Source: Brumimicrobium sp041655765
GTDB taxonomy: Bacteria; Bacteroidota; Bacteroidia; Flavobacteriales_D; Crocinitomicaceae
DNA: 52,189 nt
Assembly: GCA_041655765.1 (NCBI GenBank)
Contig: JBBAEU010000017.1
Location: forward strand, 1-52,189
Direction: 5' to 3'
Made by a program: the position numbers and the translations under genes. Shown here piece after piece: positions 8,102 to 17,581 of this stretch. Below the pieces are notes generated by a model. That model saw only the letters and a list, made by a program, of their open reading frames with translations, was not told the DNA's origin and did no database searches. Every line of letters begins with the position of its first letter. The stretch's first letter is position 1.

Positions 8102-10585
8102 ATGATCTTTTATGTAAATAGAGTTTTAATATTACTGTTATTTTTGACAACAGTTTTAAGTGGTGCATTTTCCCAAATAACATACACAAATCCAAATATT
8201 ACTCCTTCATTTGCGGTTACCGATGTTTTATTAGGTGCAGGTGTTACAGCTACAAATATTACATATAATGGTAATGCGGCAATGGCGAATAATCAACAGA
8301 ATTCTGTTAGACATTTTACCAATACATCAGGAGTCTTTCCATTGGATGAGGGTGTTTTACTACAGACCAATGGTGCGCCAGTAATAAATGATCCTGATTT
8401 AAGTGCAATCACTTCAAGCTCGATAACAAACGGAGTGGTGCTTGAATTTGACTTTGTTCCTGAAAGTGATACACTTTCATTCAGTTATATATTTTCTTCT
8501 ACTGAATATACTACCTTTACTTGTACTCAATTTAATGATGTTTTTGGATTTTTTATTTCAGGTCCTGGAATAAATGGTCCTTACTCAAACAACTCACAAA
8601 ATCTTGCAGTAGTTCCTGGTTCAAACAATATTCCCATAGCTGTTAATACTGTTAATTCAGGCTATCCATCTGGTGGTTCTTCTTCATACTGTAATAATGC
8701 AGATCCTAATTGGCAACAAAACAGTATTTATTTTACAACTTCGTATAACGGTGTTTTCTCTTCCTCTAGTGGTGTTGATAATTACAATGGAAGCACCATC
8801 GAAATGACGGCAAGTGCAAGTGTTATATGTGGAGAGACATACCATATTAAGTTGGCAATTGCTAACTGTATTGATCAAGGATATAACTCTGGGGTATTTT
8901 TAAAGGCTGGGTCTTTCTCTTCTGAACCTGTAACTGAGATTATTGCATCCAATAACACTTCACTTTTTTTAGACTCGCTTTTAGTAGAGGGATGTGATCA
9001 AGGGAGTTTTTGTATTTCAAGAACCGCAGCTCAAAGTGCAAATATGGCTGTCGTTCATTATGAACTTTCAGGTACTGCAACTTATGGAGACGATTATATC
9101 ATAACAAATCTTCCCCAAGGGGATAGTATTGTGCTTCAACCCGGACAAACAGAACTTTGTTTATTAATTGAGCCTTTAGAAGACAGTATTTCAGAAGACA
9201 ATGAAAGTGTTATTTTAACAACATATTCAGTAAATCCTTGCGGAGACACCCTCTTTGTTGAAGGGATATTATGGATTACTGATAGGCCTGAATTGTTAAA
9301 TCCCGACGCTGGTCCAGATATTGCATTCTGTGAGGGTGATCCTGGGTTTTTAAATGGAATCCCAACAAATCTAGGTAATAGCTTTGAATGGACTTATGTT
9401 GGCCCGGGAAATATCTCGTTCTCTCCAAATAATCAAACTCCAAATGTAGATATCACTTTCTCAGAGTATGGAATTTATACCTTTTATTTTACGGAATATA
9501 ATGATACATGTGCCATGCAAAAAACCGACACAGTAGTTGTTACTTATGGATATTTGGATATTACTACATCCGAAGACGTAATAATCTGTTTGGGAGAACA
9601 AGTTGAATTAGTTGCCACAGCTCAAGGAAATGGAAACTTCAATTATAATTGGGGACACACAGTTAACAATGATTCTATTCAAATTGTAACTCCACAAGAA
9701 ACCACTTTTTATACGGTATATACGAATAGTGATCAAGGTTGTGTTTCAGATGTAGATACGATTACAGTCGAAGTACAGGCACCTCCAGAAGTGATTTTTT
9801 CAGTCGTGGAAGATAAATTCTGTACACCAGCAACGTTTGAACTGATTAATCATACTGATACAACAAATATAGAGGAAGTGTTTTGGTATATTTCTGATGG
9901 ACAGACATTCAATCAATTGGATAGCCTTACAGTTTTAATAGAAGAACCTGGAACATATAATGTGAAAGTTGTAGCAGTAACCACCAATGGTTGTAGAGAC
10001 TCTACCACTGTTTACGAAATGTTAGAAGTTTACCCTGTTCCATTTGCAGATTTTACCTATTCACCAAAACCAGTAAGGATGTTTAATACAACTGTACAGT
10101 TTCAAAATTACAGCACTCACGCTACTCAATACGACTGGTATTTTGAAAATGGAACTCCTTTAACTTCAGAATTAAAAAATCCTATTTCTAAATTTCCAGA
10201 AGGAGAAACGGGAAGTTATGAAGTGCAGTTAGTTGTTTCTACAGATATGGGCTGTCAAGATTCGATTACAAAAATAATTGATGTTATTCCAGAAGTTATG
10301 ATTTTTGCTCCAAACTCTTTTACTCCTGATGGAGATGACTTTAATGAGATATGGAAACCCATATTAATAGGTGTGAATCCTTTAAAGGTAGATATAGAGA
10401 TTTACAATCGTTGGGGAGAAATGGTATGGGAATCACACGATCAAAACGTGGGTTGGGATGGTACTTACGGTTATGGAAGTGGTCGAAAAGTAAAATCAGG
10501 GATTTATGTGTGGAAAATTAAAGCAGCTGATACAATAACTGACGAAAAGTTTGAATGGAATGGATATATAAATGTTATACATTAG
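8102..10585 (+). CDS. T9SS type B (CHU_C) surface protein with choice-of-anchor L and PKD-like domains
   Basis: An 827-residue secreted protein with a signal peptide ending about GAFSQ (25). Residues about 30-275 match the choice-of-anchor L fold (VLLGAGVTATNITYNG, FDFVPESDTLSFSYIFSSTEYTTF, FGFFISGPGI). A Calx-beta-like stretch (about 290-390) and Ig/PKD-like domains (about 400-730) follow. The C terminus is the gliding-motility/type B sorting domain: APNSFTPDGDDFNEIW, IYNRWGEMVWES, W-D-G and SGIYVWKI. It is probably exported by the T9SS and attached to the surface; its ligand is unknown. Transposase remnants lie on both sides. Confidence 0.88.
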   Translation: MIFYVNRVLILLLFLTTVLSGAFSQITYTNPNITPSFAVTDVLLGAGVTATNITYNGNAAMANNQQNSVRHFTNTSGVFPLDEGVLLQTNGAPVINDPDLSAITSSSITNGVVLEFDFVPESDTLSFSYIFSSTEYTTFTCTQFNDVFGFFISGPGINGPYSNNSQNLAVVPGSNNIPIAVNTVNSGYPSGGSSSYCNNADPNWQQNSIYFTTSYNGVFSSSSGVDNYNGSTIEMTASASVICGETYHIKLAIANCIDQGYNSGVFLKAGSFSSEPVTEIIASNNTSLFLDSLLVEGCDQGSFCISRTAAQSANMAVVHYELSGTATYGDDYIITNLPQGDSIVLQPGQTELCLLIEPLEDSISEDNESVILTTYSVNPCGDTLFVEGILWITDRPELLNPDAGPDIAFCEGDPGFLNGIPTNLGNSFEWTYVGPGNISFSPNNQTPNVDITFSEYGIYTFYFTEYNDTCAMQKTDTVVVTYGYLDITTSEDVIICLGEQVELVATAQGNGNFNYNWGHTVNNDSIQIVTPQETTFYTVYTNSDQGCVSDVDTITVEVQAPPEVIFSVVEDKFCTPATFELINHTDTTNIEEVFWYISDGQTFNQLDSLTVLIEEPGTYNVKVVAVTTNGCRDSTTVYEMLEVYPVPFADFTYSPKPVRMFNTTVQFQNYSTHATQYDWYFENGTPLTSELKNPISKFPEGETGSYEVQLVVSTDMGCQDSITKIIDVIPEVMIFAPNSFTPDGDDFNEIWKPILIGVNPLKVDIEIYNRWGEMVWESHDQNVGWDGTYGYGSGRKVKSGIYVWKIKAADTITDEKFEWNGYINVIH

Positions 10586-10689
10586 TTCATTGTTTCTTCA
10601 AACTTATACACACATTTTCTAAAAACCAATTTTCTCTTAAACTGTATCTCTTTTGATATTCAATAAAGTAAATTGCTCTAATGATTATA

Positions 10690-10732
10690 AACAAAAAGTA
10701 TGATAGTATCGCATTTGATAATTGAACCTGCC
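10690..10732 (+). repeat. IS30-type 3' end remnant (second copy)
   Basis: These 43 bases match 658-700 with six differences. In frame they encode KKYDSIAFDN and a stop, paralleling NYGSVAFET and a stop in the first copy. The conserved tail TTGAACCTGCC follows the stop in both. The sequence just upstream contains stops in this frame, so only the transposase tail and IS end survive. The prfC promoter begins just after it. Confidence 0.6.
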
Positions 10733-10742
10733 TTTAATAAAA

Positions 10743-10774
10743 TTGCGTGAAATATGATTAAATCTATATCTTTG
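10743..10774 (+). promoter_or_regulatory. Promoter of prfC
   Basis: TTG at 10743-10745, a 21-base spacer and TATCTTTG at 10767-10774 fit the Bacteroidota consensus. Transcription would start near 10781, about 15 bases before the ATG at 10796. The box lies inside the longer open frame beginning at 10754, which argues against that upstream start. Confidence 0.7.
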
Positions 10775-10795
10775 CAGACGAATTTGAATTTTATT

Positions 10796-12394
10796 ATGGC
10801 AAACAAAACAGAGATAGAGAAAAGAAGAACGTTCGGTATTATTGCGCATCCCGATGCTGGTAAAACTACATTAACAGAAAAATTGTTACTTTTTGGTGGT
10901 GCAATTCAGACGGCAGGAGCGGTAAAAAACAATAAAATTAAGAAATCAGCTACTTCTGATTTTATGGAAATTGAAAAGCAACGTGGAATTTCTGTTGCTA
11001 CTTCTGTAATGGCGTTTGAATATAAAAATAAAAACATCAATATACTGGATACACCTGGTCATAAAGATTTCGCTGAAGATACATACAGAACATTAACAGC
11101 TGTCGATAGTGTAATTCTCGTTATCGATTCTGCAAATGGAGTTGAGGAAATGACCGAAAAATTGATGCAAGTTTGTAGGATGCGTGACACACCCGTAATT
11201 ATTTTTATCAATAAAATGGATAGATACGGGAAAGACCCGATGGATTTATTGGATGAGATTGAGTCTAAACTTAACATTGATGTACGACCTTTAGCTTGGC
11301 CAATTGGGGAAGGAGACAAATTTAAGGGTGTATATAATTTATATGAAAAAACATTAAGTCTTTTTGAGTTGAACAAAACAAAAAAAGGCGAGGAACTAGT
11401 AAAGTTTGACGATATTTCTAATCCTGAATTAAATGAAATAATAGGAGAAAAATATGCAGATACTTTACGTGAAGAAGTAGAGCTAATCAATGGTGTTTAC
11501 GAGGATTTTGACAAAGAGAGTTATCTACAAGCTAAAGTAGCACCTGTATTCTTTGGAAGTGCTGTAAATAACTTTGGAGTTAAGGAACTACTTGAAACAT
11601 TTGTTGAGATTTCACCATCACCGAGAGGTAGAGAAACTGATATTGGATTTGTGGAGCCGTATGATGATAAATTTTCAGGTTTTGTTTTTAAAATTCACGC
11701 CAACCTCGACCCAAAACATAGAGATAGAATTGCATTTTTAAGAATTGTTTCAGGAAAGTTTGAACGAAATACTTTTTACAAACATGTTCGAAAGGATCAA
11801 AAAATGAAATTTTCAAATCCAACTTCTTTTATGGCACAGGATAAAAATATTGTCGATGAGGCATATCCTGGCGATGTTATTGGTTTATACGATACAGGAA
11901 ATTTCAAAATAGGAGATACCTTGACGGAAGGTGAAGGATTCAACTTTATTGGGATTCCTTCATTCTCTCCTGAATTTTTCCAAGAATTACGCAACGATGA
12001 TCCGATGAAGTCAAAACAGTTGGATAAAGGTGTAAAACAGCTGATGGATGAAGGTGTTGCACAGCTATTTATCCAACAACCCGGCAACAGAAAGATTATC
12101 GGTACTGTGGGACAGTTGCAATTTGATGTGATTTTGTATCGATTGCTTCATGAATATGGCGCAAAATGTTCTTTTACACCAATAAATTATCACAAAGCTT
12201 GTTGGATTACTTCCGAAAATAAAAGTGATATGGAACAGTTTCTAAAAGCAAAAACGGGGAACATTGCAGAAGACAAAGATGGAAATTTAGTTTTTCTTGC
12301 AGAAACGCCTTTCTTATTGCAAATGGCAGAAAAGGACTATCCAGAAATTACTTTTCATAAAACATCCGAGTTTAAAGTAAAAGGAGTAAAGTAG
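10796..12394 (+). CDS. prfC: Peptide chain release factor 3
   Basis: A GTPase that removes RF1/RF2 from the ribosome after peptide release. The start MANKTEIEKRRTF is downstream of the promoter box and gives 532 residues, near the usual ~530. The G-domain motifs are AHPDAGKTTL (G1), RGISVATS (G2), DTPGH (G3) and NKMD (G4). An EF-Tu-like domain 2 and an RF3-specific C-terminal domain (about 390-532) follow. The gene stands alone; prfA is elsewhere in the window. Confidence 0.95.
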   Translation: MANKTEIEKRRTFGIIAHPDAGKTTLTEKLLLFGGAIQTAGAVKNNKIKKSATSDFMEIEKQRGISVATSVMAFEYKNKNINILDTPGHKDFAEDTYRTLTAVDSVILVIDSANGVEEMTEKLMQVCRMRDTPVIIFINKMDRYGKDPMDLLDEIESKLNIDVRPLAWPIGEGDKFKGVYNLYEKTLSLFELNKTKKGEELVKFDDISNPELNEIIGEKYADTLREEVELINGVYEDFDKESYLQAKVAPVFFGSAVNNFGVKELLETFVEISPSPRGRETDIGFVEPYDDKFSGFVFKIHANLDPKHRDRIAFLRIVSGKFERNTFYKHVRKDQKMKFSNPTSFMAQDKNIVDEAYPGDVIGLYDTGNFKIGDTLTEGEGFNFIGIPSFSPEFFQELRNDDPMKSKQLDKGVKQLMDEGVAQLFIQQPGNRKIIGTVGQLQFDVILYRLLHEYGAKCSFTPINYHKACWITSENKSDMEQFLKAKTGNIAEDKDGNLVFLAETPFLLQMAEKDYPEITFHKTSEFKVKGVK

Positions 12395-12445
12395 TGATGT
12401 GCATGGAAACATTCATTTTAAGCTGATTTTATCAATTACTTTAAC

Positions 12446-13177
12446 TTAATATATTACAGTTCCATTCTGAAAATTTATATCCTCATTGTCGAAATGAACA
12501 ACTAAATCGCCACTCATTGTCGTTTTGTTTATCCAACCTTCACGCTTAAAAAGTGAATACTTAAAAGTATGTCTGTCCTTCAACTTCCATAGTTGATTGT
12601 TGTATTCATATAAAACAAAATCTTCTCCTTTTACATGATAAAGCATGATAAATTCTTCAATGAGTTGTAAAATCGGTTCAATAAAATTTTGGGGCAAAGC
12701 TTTTTGTCCTGTTTCTATATAAAAGGAGGTTGCCCGATTCAATTCAAAACTTTCTTGGTTAAGATTTAATCCAATGCCAACAACTGAATGTCGTTTGGTC
12801 ATTGAAACTTTACTTTCTATGAGAATACCGCATATTTTTTTGTCGTTGACCATAATGTCGTTTGGCCATTTTATGCGGGTGTCTTCGATAAAATTTAATA
12901 AGAAATTTTGAATGGCTAAACTCACGATGTGATTCAAAGAAACAACGTTTTTAATATCCCATAAATCCAAGTCAGCCGCAATACTCATCATCAAACTTTC
13001 GCCAGGTGCACTAATCCAAGACTTTCCTCTTTGCCCTTTGCCTGAAGTTTGGTGATCGGCAACAATTACGGTTCCAGATTTTATTTCTCCTGATTTCATC
13101 TTTTCCAAAGCGTAGTCGTTTGTACTAGAAACCGAAGGGAAAAATATATAATCTCTATTAATTAAGGAATTTTTCAT
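12446..13177 (-). CDS. birA: Biotin--[acetyl-CoA-carboxylase] ligase
   Basis: A 243-residue catalytic-only biotin protein ligase with no N-terminal HTH. The substrate-binding loop SGKGQRGKSW lies at about 45-54, followed by PGESLMMSI, KWPNDIMVNDKKICGILIES (a conserved catalytic lysine block) and VGIGLNLN. It attaches biotin to carboxylase carrier domains via biotinyl-AMP. Without the DNA-binding domain it should not act as a repressor. A TACCTTTA box, one base off the -7 consensus, lies about 14 bases before the ATG on the minus strand. Confidence 0.92.
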   Translation of the reverse strand: MKNSLINRDYIFFPSVSSTNDYALEKMKSGEIKSGTVIVADHQTSGKGQRGKSWISAPGESLMMSIAADLDLWDIKNVVSLNHIVSLAIQNFLLNFIEDTRIKWPNDIMVNDKKICGILIESKVSMTKRHSVVGIGLNLNQESFELNRATSFYIETGQKALPQNFIEPILQLIEEFIMLYHVKGEDFVLYEYNNQLWKLKDRHTFKYSLFKREGWINKTTMSGDLVVHFDNEDINFQNGTVIY

Positions 13178-13421
13178 TCTTGTTAAAGAAGTAAAGGTAA
13201 GAATTTATTGTTTTATACTGCCGCCCCTCAGAAAAAGTTTATTCCGACTGCTTTCATTAGGAATTATTAAACTTTCGATCCAAAAGAAAGTTGATATTGT
13301 AAAAAGAATTTAAAAACAAATCACTAATTTTGGGTTCATTAATGAAGAAATGGAAATCGTCGCATTTGTTGATAAAGTCCTTCAGTAATTCAATTAGTAA
13401 ATTAAAAAAACAAAAACAGAC

Positions 13422-15917
13422 ATGCAAAAAGCTTTAATAATCCTTTTAGTTGGATTAGTGAGTGGAATATATGCTCAAGACAATTATCCTAAAACCTCAA
13501 GTGAGATATATGAAAACATTCAAAGATTAAATTTTCTTGGTAGCGTTTTGTACGTGGCAGCTCATCCAGACGATGAAAACACATCATTAATTTCTTATTT
13601 CTCTAATAAAACTCACGCGAGAGTCGGTTATATATCGCTAACCAGAGGAGATGGTGGACAAAATTTAATTGGCTCCGAAATAAGAGAGTTATTGGGCCTA
13701 ATTCGCACCGAAGAATTGCTTTCAGCACGGAGAATTGATGGTGGAGAACAGTTTTTTTCTAGAGCAAATGATTTTGGTTATTCAAAACAACCAGAAGAAA
13801 CGTTTAATTTCTGGAATAAAGATACTGTGTTGAGTGACTTGGTTTATGTGATTCGAAAATTTAAGCCCGATGTGATTATTAATAGGTTTGACCATCGTAC
13901 GGCAGGAACGACACACGGTCATCATACGGCTTCGGCAATGTTAAGCATAGAAGCATTCGACATTGCAAATAATCCTTCTGTTTTTCCCGAACATTTAAAC
14001 TATACGAGTACGTGGCAACCAAAGCGCTTGTTTATGAATACAGGATGGTGGTTTTATGGAAGCAAAGAACGTTTTCACAAGGCGATGCAAAGAACTGATT
14101 TCCATCAGATTAATATTGGTGAATTTTATCCGACAAGGGGAATCTCGAATACAGAAATTTCAGCATTGAGTCGCAGTCAACATAAATCGCAAGGATTTGG
14201 AATTGCTGGAACAAGAGGCAGTCAAATTGAATATTTGGAACACATAAAAGGCGATTGGGACAAACATAATAAAAGCGTTTTTGAAGGTGTTGATACTACT
14301 TGGAGTCGGGTAGAAGGTGGTAAAGAAATAGGTAAAATTCTTTTAGAAGTTGAAAATGAGTTTGATTTTAGGAACCCTTCTTTAAGTTTACCAAAACTGC
14401 TAAAAGCTTATAAATTAATCAAAAATTTAGAGAATCAGCACTGGAAAGCGATTAAATTAGCAGAAATAGAGCGTATTATTGTAGATTGCTCTGGATTATT
14501 TTTAGAAGTTTCAACCAAAGAAAAGTTTGGTACAAACGGAGATGATTTAGAGATTCATTTTGAAGCGGTGAATCGTTCGTTACCAAGTATTAATCTTGTC
14601 GAAATATCAATTCCCAGTATTTCAACTTCTTTTTCTTATGCACAAGAATTAAGAAAGAATGAGTTATTCGTATCAGATAAAGTAATAAAATTGACCGATA
14701 ATTTAAGGTATTCAACACCATATTGGTTAGAAAAACCACATTCATTGGGAATGTATTCAGTGGATAACCAGGAATTAATTTCAGAACCACAAACGCCTAC
14801 TGAATTTGTGGCTCAATTTAAGGTTAAAATTTATGGAGAAACGTTTTTGTTTATGCGAGACATTATTCATAAAACAACATCACCTTCAGAAGGAGAAGTA
14901 CGCGAACCTTTTTCGATTGTTCCTCCAGTTTCAATAAAATTGGAAAACCCTACATTGGTCTTTGCAGATAATCAATCACGAGAAATTGTCGTTGATTTAA
15001 CCGCTTATTCTGATAATGTAGCAGGTACTTTAAAATTAAATGTACCCGATAATTGGGATATCACTCCTAAATCCGCCAATATTTCTTTAGATATTAAAGG
15101 GAAAAGACAAACTGTAGTTTTTACAATTACACCTCCTAATTCGTATGAAGAAGGATTTGTTCGACCAGAGTTAAGGTTGGAAAATGGTGAAGTCTATACA
15201 CAGCAAGTTCATTTAATTGACTACGTTCATATTCCTTTAAAAATTGCGCTTATGCCAGCTCAAACGAAGGTAATTCGATTGGATATCAAAAAGGAAGGAG
15301 AGAGCATTGGATATATTATTGGTGCGGGAGATGATGTTGCAAATAGTTTGCGGGAAATAGGCTATAAAGTAACAGAATTTGAACCCCGAGAAATTACGAT
15401 TGAAAAATTGCAACAATTTGATGTAGTTGTAATTGGAATTAGGGCGTATGATATTGACAACGACTTACCCTTGTATCAAGATGTATTATTTGATTATGTA
15501 AAACAAGGAGGGACATTAGTCAATCAGTATAATTCACTTCGGGAATTAACCACAGATAAATTAGCACCTTATAAATTGGAGATTTCCAATGATAGGGTAA
15601 CGGACGAAGAATCAGAAGTACGCTTCTTAGCTAAAGACCATTGTGTTTTGAACAAACCAAATAAGATTACTCAAAAAGATTTTGATGGTTGGGTCCAAGA
15701 AAGGGGACTATATTTCCCGAGCAAATGGGGAAAAGAATTTACACCTATTTTAGGAATGAATGATAAAGGAGAAAAAGAGTTACAAGGTGCATTGCTTGTC
15801 GCTGAATATGGAGAGGGATATTTTATTTACACTGGATTAAGTTTTTTCAGGGAATTACCAGCAGGTGTTTCTGGTGCTTATCGTTTGTTTGCAAATATTT
15901 TGTCGATAGGAAAGTAA
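13422..15917 (+). CDS. PIG-L family deacetylase, large exported form
   Basis: An 831-residue protein with a signal peptide (MQKALIILLVGLVSGIYAQ). The PIG-L/LmbE domain (about 35-260) has the zinc/catalytic motif AHPDDE at 47-52 and a second metal motif around THGHH (164-168). Members hydrolyse N-acetyl groups on sugars. The C-terminal ~550 residues contain beta-sandwich regions and an end segment (about 610-831) like a ThuA/GATase-type fold (VVVIGIRAYD, GGTLVNQYN). The substrate is unknown. A TAATTTTG box at 13325-13332 may be its promoter. No T9SS tail is seen, so it may be periplasmic. Confidence 0.85.
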   Translation: MQKALIILLVGLVSGIYAQDNYPKTSSEIYENIQRLNFLGSVLYVAAHPDDENTSLISYFSNKTHARVGYISLTRGDGGQNLIGSEIRELLGLIRTEELLSARRIDGGEQFFSRANDFGYSKQPEETFNFWNKDTVLSDLVYVIRKFKPDVIINRFDHRTAGTTHGHHTASAMLSIEAFDIANNPSVFPEHLNYTSTWQPKRLFMNTGWWFYGSKERFHKAMQRTDFHQINIGEFYPTRGISNTEISALSRSQHKSQGFGIAGTRGSQIEYLEHIKGDWDKHNKSVFEGVDTTWSRVEGGKEIGKILLEVENEFDFRNPSLSLPKLLKAYKLIKNLENQHWKAIKLAEIERIIVDCSGLFLEVSTKEKFGTNGDDLEIHFEAVNRSLPSINLVEISIPSISTSFSYAQELRKNELFVSDKVIKLTDNLRYSTPYWLEKPHSLGMYSVDNQELISEPQTPTEFVAQFKVKIYGETFLFMRDIIHKTTSPSEGEVREPFSIVPPVSIKLENPTLVFADNQSREIVVDLTAYSDNVAGTLKLNVPDNWDITPKSANISLDIKGKRQTVVFTITPPNSYEEGFVRPELRLENGEVYTQQVHLIDYVHIPLKIALMPAQTKVIRLDIKKEGESIGYIIGAGDDVANSLREIGYKVTEFEPREITIEKLQQFDVVVIGIRAYDIDNDLPLYQDVLFDYVKQGGTLVNQYNSLRELTTDKLAPYKLEISNDRVTDEESEVRFLAKDHCVLNKPNKITQKDFDGWVQERGLYFPSKWGKEFTPILGMNDKGEKELQGALLVAEYGEGYFIYTGLSFFRELPAGVSGAYRLFANILSIGK

Positions 15918-16027
15918 TTGGGATAAGTAAAAAAAAAACATATAAAAAAACAAAGCAAGGTGACACTATCCCGTAAAGTGGTAAGTTTAATTGTTGTATT
16001 TACTAATTGAACTTACTGGGAAATTAT
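15918..16027. other. Short intergenic strip, possible insertion-sequence end
   Basis: TGACACTATCCCGTAAAGTGG around 15960-15980 resembles an insertion-sequence terminal repeat, but no transposase or matching second end is visible, so this is weak. The broken ATP-binding gene ends at 16028. Confidence 0.2.
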
Positions 16028-17220
16028 TCAGAGATTAATTCTATTAATCGTCTTTTCTGCAGCTGTTATTTTATAGCCTTGGTTTGGGTGAGTTGGAGTA
16101 TCGGGATAACGAATTTCTATCCAACCATATTCGACAAGTGGGTCGATGTATTTCCTTCTATTTCTGGTGTGATTACTAAGTTGAAGATATTCCAATATTT
16201 CATCTCTGCTTTTCCAGTCGGAAGTAATTTTTAATATATCAATAACCCTATCGTTTATTTTTTCATTAACCTCATTTATGACGCTTTCATTAACTTCGAC
16301 AATAGCTTGGTCGTTAGCTTAGTCGTTAGTACTGTCTAAATAATTAGACAATTTCTCTAAAGTGTTGAGAGTAATCGTATTAGCTTGGTCGTTAGCTTGG
16401 TCGCTTTTAAGGAATTCTGGATGAATATCTAGCGTAACTAAGACATAATTTGAATCGTCTGTTTCAAAAGTTGGCTTAGGGGATCCATTCCTTTCCATAG
16501 CACGATAAATAGCAGGGAAACCTGTTCCACGTCCTTCGGTTAAATCAAGTTCCTTTAAACCTGATTTAGAATGGAAAAATTACATTCAGACCGCTAAGAA
16601 GCAGTAAGATACGATATAAAGCAACGAAAATGTATCGGGATACTTTGAGGATGCTTTGTGAAGTAGATTGCTGCTTATTAGTGGAGAAAGGTGATTTAGC
16701 TTTGACTAAAAATCTGTTATCCTGCGTTGTTCCTTTTTAATTTAGCCCGCTAAATTTGCAAAGAAACGCCTTGACTAACAGGATTTTATTTCAATCTGAA
16801 TGTTAATTTTTCATCGAAACCAGGTTTTAAGAAGTCACCAATCCTTCTGTTTCGATATTTTCTAGCAACAATTCTTTTTTGCGTAGCAAAATCTTTGTGA
16901 TTTACTGGAGGCATTGGACTTGGATAGCTTAACACCGTAATCTTATCAGGGAAAATTTGTATTTCGATTGGGTCACGTAATTCGTAACTTTTATGATAGA
17001 CAGCGTTTGCAATAATTTCTTCTAATGCTGCATACGGATAATTAAACGCACGTAGAGCCTTTTCTGTATGTGGTAATTTTACAACCCTTTCTTCTATAAT
17101 ATTATTCTTGATGTAGTCTAAAACACCGTTAATTTGATAGTTTAAAGGACCTTTAAAGTACTTTTCTGTAAACTCTTTTCCCGAATCGTTATTGTCCAGT
17201 AATCGTTCGTAATCGTTCGC
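16028..17220 (-). pseudogene. Broken AlbA_2-type ATP-binding (Schlafen-like) regulator
   Basis: On the minus strand, 17220 down to about 16786 encodes a middle region (GKEFTEKYFKGPLNYQ, NYPYAALEEIIANAVYHKSY, PDKITVLSYPSPMPP, KYRNRRIGDFLKPGF) and then a stop. From about 16572 to 16028 the same protein resumes (LKELDLTEGRGTGFPAIYRAM, NGSPKPTFETDD, a DQANDQA repeat, then a winged-helix tail WKSRDEILEYLQLSNHTRNRRKYIDPLVEYG). One in-frame TAA lies near 16320. This is the layout of AlbA_2/ATP-binding regulators, but the N-terminal AlbA_2 domain is missing and the gene is split, so it is non-functional. Confidence 0.8.
16573..16785. other. Insertion splitting the ATP-binding pseudogene
   Basis: About 210 bases separate the two coding parts. 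They include the near-palindrome GTATCGGGATAC (around 16631-16645) and no ORF. The coding sense resumes almost exactly (about FLK to LKELDLTEGR), so this looks like an inserted non-coding repeat element rather than gradual decay. Its boundaries are uncertain by tens of bases. Confidence 0.4.
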
Positions 17221-17227
17221 GTTTTAC

Positions 17228-17410
17228 TCAAAACAACACATTTTCCACTTCCTTCTGATTCAATCCCAAATATTTACAGAACACCTTAATCGTCACGTAT
17301 TGATGTTTTTTCTTTCCTAGGTGCTCTTTAATTTCATTAATTAAGTAGCTGGAATACCGCTCGCTTTTTCCGGTAACAATAACAACATCTTTAGTATGGA
17401 GAATGATTTG
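17228..17410 (-). pseudogene. Fragment of a small Bacteroidota helix-turn-helix-like protein
   Basis: An open frame of 60 codons reads QIILHTKDVVIVTGKSERY, then LINEIKEHLGKKKHQYVTIKVF, then KYLGLNQKEVENVLF and a stop. The pattern V-TGKSERY-x-LL-I-x-GK-KHQYVTIxEFCxYLG is common in small Bacteroidota proteins near mobile elements, probably DNA-binding. There is no start codon and a stop lies directly upstream, so the N terminus is lost or the start is non-canonical. Confidence 0.5.
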
Positions 17411-17432
17411 TTATAGAATAGTAATGCTGAAT

Positions 17433-17578
17433 TTTAAGGTCAGAATTCTATCTAACCTCAGAAAACAACACTTTTTAAGGTTAGGTGTGTTTTTATACTA
17501 TGTTTTAAGGTCAAAAACAGCGCTCGCCTTAAAAAACGCTTATATTTAAGGTTGATTTGTGTTTTTATATTATATTTG
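17433..17578 (+). promoter_or_regulatory. Duplicated promoter/operator module before the Fic gene
   Basis: TTTAAGGT occurs four times, at 17433, 17474, 17504 and 17545, spaced 41, 30 and 41 bases. The segment is two degenerate 71-base direct repeats. Each has TTTTAAGGTCA, an inverted half-site (AACCT or CCTTAAAA), TTTAAGGTT and TGTGTTTTTATA. Only the second copy carries a full -7 box, TATATTTG at 17571-17578, with TTG at 17552-17554 sixteen bases before it. It ends three bases before the ATG. The spacing suggests operator half-sites. Confidence 0.6.
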
Positions 17579-17581
17579 CGT

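Noticed and set aside
7902..8105. 67-codon ORF upstream of the T9SS type B gene
   Set aside because: Lysine/isoleucine-rich low-complexity sequence that overlaps the start of the larger gene; no family or start context.
13352..13375. GTCGCATTTG text resembling the IS30 3' end
   Set aside because: Only about ten bases match, and the flanking sequence lacks the TTGAACCTGCC tail found in the other two copies.
16007..16234. 75-codon ORF on the plus strand
   Set aside because: It is the antisense of the C-terminal winged-helix part of the broken ATP-binding gene, which has a recognisable protein on the other strand.
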